Shown here piece after piece: positions 42,101 to 54,100 of a stretch of 64,000 nucleotides of DNA. The stretch is from Lucinisca nassula (taxonomy: Eukaryota; Mollusca; Bivalvia; Lucinida; Lucinidae): contig OY757014.1 of NCBI GenBank assembly GCA_963580285.1, positions 97,199,372-97,263,371 of the forward strand, written 5' to 3'. The position numbers and the translations under genes were made by a program. Numbering within the stretch: position 1 is the first letter of the stretch; every line of letters begins with the position of its first letter. Under the pieces are notes generated by a model. The model saw only the letters and a list, made by a program, of their open reading frames with translations, made no database searches and was not told where the DNA came from.

Positions 42101-45100
42101 CACTCTCCCTCTTCAAGGAGTCATTATTTGTGATGCTGTAAAGCCATTTTCCATTGCATAGTCTGATCTTGGACAAGCTCCCATCTTGCAAGAGGAAAGT
42201 CGCATACTCAGTAGCTGTAAAAATCCATGGGATTCGAAACTGGGCCGTTTGATTGTTCAAAATGGCAGTTAAGCTATTATTTATACTGGCAAAACTACCT
42301 GTGTATTAAATTTTGTAATTGCTAGACTAACATTTTGGCCACTAAAGAGTTCACAACAACTGGGCACACATTTTATTTCTTTGGAACTAGGTTTTCATCC
42401 ATCTCTGATTTGCAAAAGTAATCAGCATAAATGGAATATTCATGAAAGGGCCATATAATGTGTGTCAAAAATTAAACTCACAACTAACAAAGACCTTTAT
42501 GAATATTCTGATTTTGTGGGTTTTCCAGCTTGTACATTTGGAACTTTGCACTGAGGAGTAGTTATACGCCCTTTTGAAAAAACGGTCGTATTATGTTATG
42601 CCCCCCGGCGTCTATCTGTCTGTCCGTCCATCTGTAAACTTTTTGTTTCCGGATAACTCCTCCTACAGTTTACAGCCAATCAAGCTGAAACTTCATACAT
42701 AGTCCATGATGTGGGGCAGCTCATATTGTTTCGAGGTTGAGGTCCACCAAATATTAATAGAGTTATGTCCCTTTGAAATTTTTTGTAAACTTTTCATTTC
42801 CGGATAACTCCTCCTTCAGTTTACATCCGATCAAGCTGAAACTTCATACATAGTTAGACCATGATGTGGGGCAGCGCATATTGTTTCAAGAATATGATCC
42901 ACCAAATAATAATAGAGTTATGCCCCTCTGAATTTTTTATGCCCCAGCCATTCGAAGAATGGTGGAAAGGGCATACAGCGTTGCCCCTGTCCGTCCATCC
43001 ATCTGTCCATCCGTGCGTCCAAAACTTAAAGGCGGTCAATAACTTCCTTATTTCTTGATGGATTTTAAAATGACTCTGCAGAAATGTTAACCATCATGAG
43101 ATGACTTGTCACGTGCAAAACCCAGGTCCGCACCTCCAAGGTCAAGGTCATACTTAGAGGTCAAAGGTAAAAAAAAATGGTCCGAAACTTAAACGCAGTC
43201 AATAAATTTATCTCTGGATGGATTTTGAAATTACTTGGCAGAAATGTTGGCCATCATGAGACAATTTGTCTCACACAAAACCAAGGTTCTTATCTCCAAG
43301 GTCAAGGTCATACTTAGAGGTCAAATGTGAAAAAAGGGTCCAAAACTTAAACACGGTCAACAAACATAGACATATTTTCAGGCGGGGGCATCCGTGTCCT
43401 ATGGACGCATTTCTAGTTTGTAAACTGTTCATTTCCGGATGACTCCGCCTACATTTTACCTCCGATTTAGCTGAAACTTCATACATGCATATAATTAGAC
43501 CGTGATGTTACAAGATACAAGATACAAGAAACTTTATTTAGAGTCGGTATTCATATTTAAAACACATATAACACTAGCCACCAGGGCTATTTTACCGACA
43601 AACAAAGTATAGAACTATACAAGTATTATCATTGATAAAGTAATAACATCACAGTAAGAAACATCAAGTTATCACAGATAAATATACAGTATCATACAGT
43701 TATAGTTACCAAATAAAACCTGTTTTAAAAGTTTAGTGATAAGAGGCATTTTTTTTTTTTTTTTGACTGCGTACATCATGCTCGTTTGCCGCATGTACGC
43801 AACCAGTATGGTTCTTGATTGTTACTGCAACAGTCCATCAAAAGTGAGGGAGCCTTAAACCGAAAAAGCGAAAATCGAAAATAAGTCACAAGGAACTCTG
43901 ACCGAAAGTTCAGGCAAAGGTCCTTGTAGAGAAACGAAAAAGAAGAAGGCAAAATTCACCGATAGACTGTTGAGAGATTTCTTGTTATTAATATATGAAT
44001 TTGTCAAATAAGTATTATAAGACACACTAAAATTAATATCACAAATTGTAGCATAATCACAGAAAAGCTGGTAAATAGCACAGTATAAGCATCAGCAAGC
44101 AATAAATTATATCTGGAGCAAATGAAGCCTGGCTGTAAAGCAACAAAAACTGAATAAGCAACTGAAAAGCACTGCAGGCAGAAAATAAACAAAATAAAAT
44201 AAAACAAAAGCCATGCACATAACGACAACCCGCCCATTCTGACACACTACAGATTTTTGAACACCTTAAAATTGAAAAAAAAAAAAAAAAAAAAAAAATA
44301 GCCAAAAGTTCAGATATTCCTTCCGTCCGTGCCCAAAAACACTGATCATGGATACCTCTGAAAACGCTTCAACGAGGCGGCTCCAAGAAGCACCCCAAAC
44401 TCATGCTCCGAGCATAAACAAAGTTTTACCCCCCCCCCCCCCACCCCCCCCCCCGCTATGAACCCCATGATGGGACTGTAGTGAGGTCAGAACTAAATAG
44501 GCGTGTCTTCGTGATGAAAAGCTGAAAAACTATAACCTGAACTTACATAATGAACACTTACATGAGATACCTCCCCACGTCTGAATCAGTCTCCCGAACT
44601 CCTTGAAGTCTGTAGTAGTCCTCATTTCGTTGGAGAGACTGTTCCAGACGTGAGCGGCCTCAAAGTAAAAAGAATTTTTACCGTAAGAGGTGGTTCTCAC
44701 CCTTGGAACAGCAGCCAAATTTTGATATCTGAAAGAATAGTTTGAATTTTTAAATGAAACAAGGTCATGTAGATAACTGGGTGATTGTTTATGTAATATT
44801 TTGAAGACTTCTGAAGCTAATTTTCTTAATCTTCCTAATGTTGGGCAGCGCATATTGTTTCAAGGTTATGGTCCACCAAATAGTAATAGTAATAGAGTTA
44901 AGCCCCATTGAAAAATTCTGTGAATATTTTGTTTCCAGATAACTCATTTTAGATCCGATGATGTTGAAACTTTACATACAGTAAGACCATGATATGGAAC
45001 AGTGCATATTATTTTTAGGTTACAGTCTGCTAAATATTACCAGAGTTATACTCCTTTCACAGATTTTTCTAAACATTCCATTTCTGGATATTTCCTCTTA

Positions 45101-48100
45101 CATGTTACATCTGATGAAGCTAAAACTTTACATATAGTAAGGCCATGATGTGGAACAGTGCATATTATTTTGAGGCTACAGTCTGCCAAATATTACCAGA
45201 GTTATTCCCATATCAAATATTTCTCTAAACATATTTTGTTTCCGGATAATGCCTCCCACATTTTACATCTGATGAAGCTGAAAGTTTACCTATAGTTAGA
45301 CTATGATGTGGAGCAGCGCATGTTATTTCAAGGTCACAGTCCACCAATTATGCCTCTATTATTTTGAGGTTATGGTCCACCAAATATTACCGACCATGAC
45401 AATTTGTTAGAGTCAGGTAGTTTGAGCCATTGAGGGTTATTAATAGTGCCAGGTAAGAATATATGGAGCACATATTGTTCCTTGGTTACATTCCACAAAC
45501 CCAAACTTGTACAACAGTTAGTATGTAGGCTCCATCTTACTAATTGCCATGGCGTATAATGCCCCGCTTGCGGAGCTCTTGTTTAGATACTATACCAGGC
45601 CCTAAGGTGATAAACCTTTTATTATACCCCCGCAAACAAAGTTTGAAGGGGGTATATAGGAGTCAGCTTGTCGTCGTCTGTCGTCGTCGGTCCGTTACAA
45701 AAAACTTTAACATTGCTCATAACTTCCTTATTCTTTGACCGATTTCTTTAATATTCACACACCACACACCTTGCCACTAGTACTTAAGATTGATATACAC
45801 AAACCTGACCTTGACCTTTACGTTGACCTTCCTCAAGGTCAAATACTTGTAAAAATTTGTCGGTACAAAAAACTTTAACATTGCACATAACTTCCTCATT
45901 CTTTGACCGATTTCTTTAATATTCACACACCACACACCTTGCTACTAGTACTTAAGATTGATATACACAAACCTGACCTTGACCTTCACGTTGACCTTCC
46001 TCAAGGTCAAATACTTGTAAAAATTTGTGGGTACAAAAAAACTTTAACATTGCACATAACTTCCTCATTCTTTGACCGATTTCTTTGATATTCACACACC
46101 ACACACCTTGCCACTAGTACTTAAGATTGATATACACAAACCTGACCTTGACCTTCACGTTGACCTTCCTCAAGGTCAAATACTTGTAAAAATTTGTTGT
46201 CGGTCCGTTCCAAAAACTTTAACATTGCACATAACTTCCTCATTCTTTGACCGATTTCCTTAATATTCACACACCACACACCTTGCTACTAGTACTTAAG
46301 ATTGATATACACAAACCTGACCTTGACCTTCACGTTGACCTTCCTCAAGGTCAAATACTTGTAAAAATTTGTGGGTACAAAAAAACTTTAACATTGCACA
46401 TAACTTCCTCATTCTTTGACCGATTTCTTTGATATTCACACACCACACACCTTGCCACTATTACTTAAGATTGATATACACAAACCTGACCTTGACCTTC
46501 ACGTTGACCTTCCTCAAGGTCAAATACTTGTAAAAATTTGTTGTCGGTCCGTTCCAAAAACTTTAACATTGCACATAACTTCCTCATTCTTTGACCGATT
46601 TCTTTAATATTCACACACCACACACCTTGCTACTAGTACTTAAGATTGATATACACAAACCTGACCTTGACCTTCACGTTGACCTTCCTCAAGGTCAAAT
46701 ACTTGTAAAAATTTGTGGGTACAAAAAAACTTTAACATTTATGTTGAATCATTTGTGTTATCAGAAACTATTATTATGTCATTGTGTGGCTCAGACTATC
46801 AAAAAACTTATATCTCTGTGACTCTTACTTGGAGTTACTATCTGACAACGCATGCGGGGGTATAATTGGCGCCCGTTAGGCGGCAGCTCTAGTTTGTGCT
46901 CAGTAGAATATCAAATTTGTATTGCTAATAATTGTCAAAGTACCAACATTTGTGGATTTTTTTTTTTGATTTTTTTTTTTTATATCCATAGAGGTTGGTA
47001 TAATTCCCACCTGGATCCCAGAACTTTTGAATTTCATCAACATCATCTTTCACACAATGGTGTTGATCTTATTCTTGGGCTGGCCTCAGTAACTCAGTCT
47101 GATGCACGTCTGACTGGTGATCAGTAGATAGCGGGTTTGGTACCTGCCATGGTCAGTAACATTCATTTTTGGAGATTGATCATGGAATCTTTTCTTCAGT
47201 CATTCTCTCCATTTCCCTGATTCTGGCAGGGGAGTTGTCAGTTTCAGGTGACATAATGTGCTGTACTGGTTAACCACTTACCATATGCACAAGCCTACCT
47301 GGGAAAAAATCTGGTTGGGTTAGTTGAGACACTCAATATGACCTAAATAGTGTTGAATGGGCTGTGAAACATCGAACAAACAAACATATTCATGGATCAT
47401 GGCTTGTTTATTTTTCTTTCTGCAGAGTTTTACAGATTTGTGAGGCCCCAACACAAGAAACAGTTCCACCAAATGTGTTTCGATCTGACAGGGTTGAAGA
47501 CATCTTATAAGGCAGAGGACTCTGTGAATAAGAAGAGGTTGAGGGAAGAGACTGGATCCGGTATTGCAGGGTTGCAATTGAATCAATTTATGATCATTGC
47601 CATCACTTCTATTTGATTTGTTTGATACCGTAATGATCCTAAGTATTGGGACAGATAGGCCTAAGCAAACAGTGCAGACCCAGAACAGACTGCAGTCTGA
47701 TCTGGTCTGCACTGTTTGCCATTCTGTCTGCACCTTTTTGGACTCTTTGCTGGATCATGAAAGTAATTTGTTAAAATTTAAGAGAATTATAGCAACACCT
47801 CAAGGTGTCCCAATTGTTATGATTTTTATGATAGTCTAACTTCAATGTCTCGAAACACCTTGGGGGCATGAAACAGGGGAGTTAGGGACACTGAGGGAAA
47901 GTCACAGTGCCGGATCATGCATGAGGCCTAACCATTATGAAAACAGGCCTATACAAATACATTGTACATCGCCCCCCCCCCAAAAAAAAACGAAAATTTT
48001 CAGATAAAAAATTGTCATACTTTTTAGCTCACCTGAGCACGAAGTGCTCAAGGTGAGCTTTTGGGATCAGTCTTTGTCCGTCGTCCGTGCGTGCGTCCGT

Positions 48101-51100
48101 CCGTCGTCAACTTTTGCTTTAAACAACTTCTCCTCCAAAACTGCTGGACAGATTTTGATCTAATTTCACAGGAATGCTCCTTGGGTGATCCTCTACCAAA
48201 ATTGCTCAAAGTGTTCTGCTCGGATGAACAAGATGGCTGCCACAGCTAAAAATAGAAAATTCTTTAAACGACTTCTCCTGCTTAACCAGTGGATGGATTT
48301 TGAAATTGTTTCAAAGGAATGTTCCTTGGATGACCCTCTACCAAAATTGCTCAAACTGTTCAGCTTGGGTGAACAAAATGGCCGCCAGAGCTAAAAATAG
48401 AAAAACCTTTAAACAACTTCTTCTCCTTAACCTGTGGATGGATTTCGAAATTACGTGACAGGAATGTTCCTTGGGTGACCCTCTACCAAAATTGCTCAAA
48501 CCGTTCCGCTCGGGTGAACAAAATGGCCGCCAGAGCTAAAAATAGAAAAAGCTTTAAACGACTTTTTCTCCTTAACCAGTGGATGGATTTTGAAATTATT
48601 TCACTGGAATGTTCCTTGGGGGGATCCTCTACCAAAATTGCTCCAACAGTTCCGCTCGGGTGAACAAAATGGCCACCAGAGCTAAAAATAGAAAAACCTT
48701 TAAACATCTTCTACTCCTTAAACAGTGGATGGATTTTGAAATTATTTCACAGGAATGTTCCTTTGGTAAACCTCTACAAAAATTGCTCATACTGTTCCCC
48801 TCGGGTGAACAAAATGGACGCCAGAGCTAAAAATAGAAAAACCTTTAAACGACTTCTTCTCCATAACCAGTGGATGAATTTTGAAATTATTTCACAGGAA
48901 TGTTTGTTTGGTGACCCTCTACCAAAATTGCTCATACTGTTCCGCTCGGGTGAACAAAATGGCCACCAGAGCTTAAAATAGAAAAACCTTTAAACAACTT
49001 CTCCTTTACCAGCAGATGGATTTTGAAATCACTTAACAGGAATGTTCCTTGGGTTGCCCTCCACCAAAATTGCTCAAACTGTTCAGCTCGGGTTAACAGA
49101 ATGGCCGCCAGAGCTAAAAATAGAATAACCTTTAAACGCACTTTTCTCCTTAACCAGTGGATGGATTTTGAAATTATTTCACCAGAATGTTCCTTGGGTG
49201 ACCCTCTACCAAAATTGTTCAAACCGTTCCGCTCAGGTCAACAAAATGGCCACCAGTGCTAAAAATAGAAAAACCTTTAAATGACTTCTCCTTAACAAGT
49301 GGATGGATTTTGAAATTATTTCACAGGAATGTTCGTTCGGTGACCCTCTACCACAATTGCTCAAACCGTTCTGCTCGGTTGAATAAAATGGCCACCAGAG
49401 CTAAAAATAGAAAAAACTTTAAACAACTTCTTCTCCTTAACCCGTGGATGGATTTTGAAATAACTTCACAGGAATGTTCCTTGGGTGACCCTCTACAAAA
49501 AGTGCTCAAACCATTCTGCTCTGGTGAACAAGATGGCTGCCAGAGCTAAAAATAGAAAAACCTTTAAACGACTTCTTCTCCTTAACCAGTGGATGGATTT
49601 TGAAATTACTTGACAGGAATGTTCCTTGGGTGACCCTCCACCAAAATTGCTCAAACTATGTCGCTCTGGTGAACAAAACCTTTAAACAACTTCTTCTCCT
49701 TAACCAGTGGATTGATTATGAAATTATTTGACAGGAATGAGGTTTGAGGTTTTTAGCTGTGGTGGCCATCATGCTCATTTAAGCAAAATATTTTTAGCAA
49801 TTTTGTTAGAGGGTCACTCATGGAACATTCCTATAAAATTGCTTCCTTTTAGAGACAGATGTCTTTTGAAAGTTTTGGCCCCCACCCACCTTGGCTGCAA
49901 GGTGCTTCTACAGGAGTATTGGTAAACCACTTTGAAGGTTTTAGCCTGTCTAGGCAAAGTGGTGCAAGTGGAACCATCAATACATTTAAACCCCATTGGT
50001 TTCATTGGGCGGCAGGGCTTGAGATGTCGTTTCATCAAAAATGACTTCTACTTCTCAAAATGACTTCTACTCCTAAACAGGCAGACTGATTTTGAATTAG
50101 TTTCACAGAAATGGTCTTTGCGTCCAATCAAAATTGCTCAAACCCTCCACTCCACCATATATTACCCACCATTCCGTTTGTACAATAGGATCAGGTGAGC
50201 GATCCAGGGCCATCATGGCCCTCTTGTCTTATTTCTGCTCTAAAATATTGATTGTGGGTACTCATTAGAATCACTAAAAGAATGACAATTTTTCATCTGA
50301 AAATGTTTTTGTTTGTATTGGAGTTTTATGGCCCAGTCAACACAATTTTAGGTCATTTTTGAGCCGGTCAGTTTACCTATCCACACTTTTCTTGGGCAGT
50401 CTTATACATAAGCAGTTAACCAGTACAGTGCACATTCTTTTGCCAGAAACTGACAACTGCCCTTCTTGAATCAGCAGAAGGGAGAGAATGATCGTAGAAA
50501 AGATTTCATGATCAATCTCCACAAAAGAATGTTGCCAACTCCAGCAGGTATAGAACATGCGTCCTCATGATCACCCGTCAGACCCTGAGCTACCGAGGCT
50601 GGCTTCCATGCAATGAACACCTCTCTAAAGCCCACTTTATGTAGAGATAATGGAGGTTTACCGGAGTGTTCATCATTGTCATTATTTTTGCTCAAAAACG
50701 TACATTGTGGGTGCTTATTAGAATCACCTCATTGAGGCAGTTTTTCTGAGCACCAACAATCTATATTTGGACTGGAAATGAGAAAAATATTGAACATTTT
50801 CATCCGAAAAATGTTAATTCTAGAGGTTCTAGAGACACAAAAGTCTCCATTATTGACTTTGTTTGCATTATTTGCTGGTTCCTAGTCGGAGGATTATCAG
50901 TGTTGGGAAAACAGGTAACCAGACCCGCCTGACCTTTCAAGGTCAGGGGGGTCTGGTTACCTGTTTTTTCCAATATTGACAATGTGCATTATAGTGCACG
51001 GATATGTTTTGATTGTCATATTGTTTAACCCTTCTCTTGCTGAATATTCAGTTTAGCCACACCCATTTCTGACTTTGAACCAGTCAGATTGCTTGATGTA

Positions 51101-54100
51101 ATTTATTCCTACAAATTCATAAATTGAATGTCAAACAGTGTCTATCCTGATCAGATGGCTTCTTCAGAAGCCATCTGATCTGGATCTACACTGTTTCAAA
51201 AGATAGGGGTTGTCGTGAACAGCATGATAAGAGTTAATTCCAGCACACTGTAGAAACATTCTAAATAAAAATTATTGTTATTAATTTTTATGGCCCAGCT
51301 ACTGACCCAGCTACGATGTTGGGGAGGACATACAGTGTTAACTTTGTACATACAGCTGTATGCCTGCCTCAGTAGCTCAGTTGGATTAGCTTTTGACTGG
51401 TGATCAGAAGTTGTGGAACGGCATCATTTTTATTTGGAGATTGATCTTGAAATCTTCCTTTTGGTCATTCCCTCCCTTCCACTGATTTAAGAAGGGCAGT
51501 AAACATATGCCTTTATGTACAAAAAAGTAGATAATACTGCCAATCATACTGTTCTTTTAGTCTTTCCCTCCATTCCACTGATTTAAGAAGGACAGTAAAC
51601 ATATGCCTTTATGTACAAAAAAGAAGTAGATAATACTGCCAATCATACTTTTATAGTACGGCTCATGGCTCCGTAGCTCCTATAGTTTTCGAGATCATGG
51701 TTTGCAACATGCATGATAGCCAGTATATGGGTTATGCCTGTGCATAAATCTGATCAGACTGTTATACATCTTATCCTGCTGTTCACGACAACCCCTATCT
51801 TTGCAACCAGTGAAGATCCAGATCAGATGGGTGTGTTTACATGATGCAATGACTGTTGCCATTAATTGTTTTGCAGGTAGCAATTCTAAGAAATCTAAAC
51901 ATTCCGGTGATGACAAAAGCTCAAATTCTGTGGTAAGTCTGTTGCTTTTTGTCCTGCCTGCTTTTAACATGGCGCCATATAGGAGTCCGCTTTTCCGTCA
52001 GTTGGTCCGTTCGTTCACGAGTCAAGATGTCAACAATTACGTTCACCCTAGTGTTCACCCTAATGTAAAAGTCCATTTCTCAAGAACTATTACAGCCTCG
52101 TCAATGATACTTGGTACAAACTTGCATCTTGGGATGACAACTTTAATGCAAGCATTCATATTTGACCTTGATGTACATTACACCGACTTTGTGAACATTT
52201 GCGTTCACCCTAGCGTTCACCTTAGTGTTAGAGTCCATTTCTGAAGACCTATAATTGGCTAATTCATGTCAATCTTATCTTCGAGTACTATAACTGCTCT
52301 TAGACTACTATAAATGGTTGAAAACCATTAAGACAGAATTTCTCGTGACTTTTTGCAGTCAAGACTGCCTGTGACATACAGGTAGATGGAAGGCGTGGGC
52401 CTGGGAGGCTGACAGAGAGATCGCAGAGTGGAAGCTCTCTGCTATTGACTCGCTTGATAGACAAACCTGGAGATCTGGGGTGAGATCTGTCATGCGTGCA
52501 GCAAGCCAGCTACCTGGAAGGGGGCCCATTTATGTGGATGTTGCCCCTGTACCTGCACTTTAATCAAAACTCCGATGATGATGATGTTGATGATGATTAT
52601 GATGACATGGCTTATTTCATTTTTTGCAGGGCAAAGAAAATACAATGTGCAATGGTAGTGTACAATGTGATAGACTTCCGAGTCTCCCTTCAGACTGTGA
52701 TACAGTGTTAAACAATAAACCTGATGATTGCATGGTGCCTGAAAAACATACTGGCGACAAATGTATGGATTCGGTGGAACAAAAACAGGAGTCTGATAAA
52801 AAGGACAAATGCTTAAGTGCAGTCACAACAAAACCTACTAGTATAATGTTATCAACTGTGAAAACTAAGACAGGTAAGAGGTGGCTTAAGGGGAATGGAT
52901 ACACATTCAGGGGAGGCAATTCCTGCAGAAGTGTTTTTGTTTCCCATGTCAATAGGGGTCAACTATTAAAGGAAAGAATTTGCTCCTGAGGAGCAGATTC
53001 TTTCCTTTAAGAGTAGACCCCTTTTTCAGTGTGGCAGGGCTGATAGAAAAGGGAACAGGAAGTCCCAAAAGTTGTCTCCCTTCAAAAAATGACAGAAAAA
53101 TCTGCCAGGTGTTCCCATTACCCTTATTTTCTGACGTTTGTTATTATAGGGGAGACAGCTTTTGGGACTTCCTGTACAATGTCCTATCACCTGAACCCAT
53201 CTGAGATCTGTGTCCCTTTTAAAAGGAATAACTTTCTCTATAAGTTCTACTCCTAAAGGAAAGAATTGCTCCTAAGAAGCAAATTCTTTCCTTTACGAGT
53301 GGACCCCAATTGATAAGGAAGACTAAAGTAAAAAAGAAAACTGAAAGAGTTGGTTACCTCTGTAGTTGTATCCATTCCCTTTCGAATTACTACAGAATGT
53401 TTGCTTGTTTAAGTTTTACGTCCCACCAACATCTAAGGTCATACTGGGATGCAGGGCTCGAGAAAATGCCGGTTTGTCGGTTCCGAACCGATTTTGGTTT
53501 CCTTAAACCGATTTTGACTTCAGAAGAAGATTAAAAAATCGGTCCATAATTCAATAAATTTTTTTAAAAATCGGTTCGAAAATTTTCGCTAAATCACTGT
53601 TGTAAAAACAAGCTGACCTTTTGCCACTTATAATCCAAGCATGTATACAATAAACACCTAGAGCCGAAGGTGTTAGACTGGTTCATTATCTAACTAGGTG
53701 AATATCAGACAAGTCCACGTCTGGTTCTTTGATCTCATCCCAGCGAAATTTGACCCGTGTGTAAAAATTATTAAACCGTAAACACTTGTTTCTGGCGTTA
53801 TCGGTAAGCTGGCAAACAATGTGACAAGGTGAGAAAATCAGGTCAATCAATGCAGGACCTAGGCTAGTTTGTTTATACAAGTCATTAATTTATGGCTTAC
53901 TATAGAACCGGTATTTGAATATAAAATCGTGAAATATGTGTTTATACTCTTGAGAACTCGGTTCGGCCATGTAAGATTTTTAATGACTCTCATTCGGCCA
54001 TGTTTTGGTTCAAGAGTAAAGAAATGTTTTTCGATTTCTTTAACTTGTTCAAAACGATTTTTTTAAGAAATACGCTCTATTAAAATCAATTACATGAAAC

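Larger units (their letters stand above)
42562..45590 (+). mobile_element. pearl/HINE-like element expanded by nested insertions
   Basis: The head TTATACGCCCTTTTGAAAAA and GCCCCCCGGCGTCTATCTGT leads into units with CCGGATAACTCCTCCTACAG, AGCTGAAACTTCATACATAG and GGGCAGCGCATATTGTTTCA. It resumes after each insertion and ends CATGGCGTATAATGCCCCGC, GGAGCTCTTG. It contains another HINE (42937-43415) and a LINE (43511-44843). Confidence 0.8.

Noticed and set aside
45903..46821. Five open frames of 61-76 aa with [17 protein letters not shown]
   Set aside because: They are repeats of the HINE core unit, each ending at the unit border.
48061..49549. Many overlapping frames with [22 protein letters not shown]
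   Set aside because: They are translations of the 145-bp HINE unit in different registers and not proteins.
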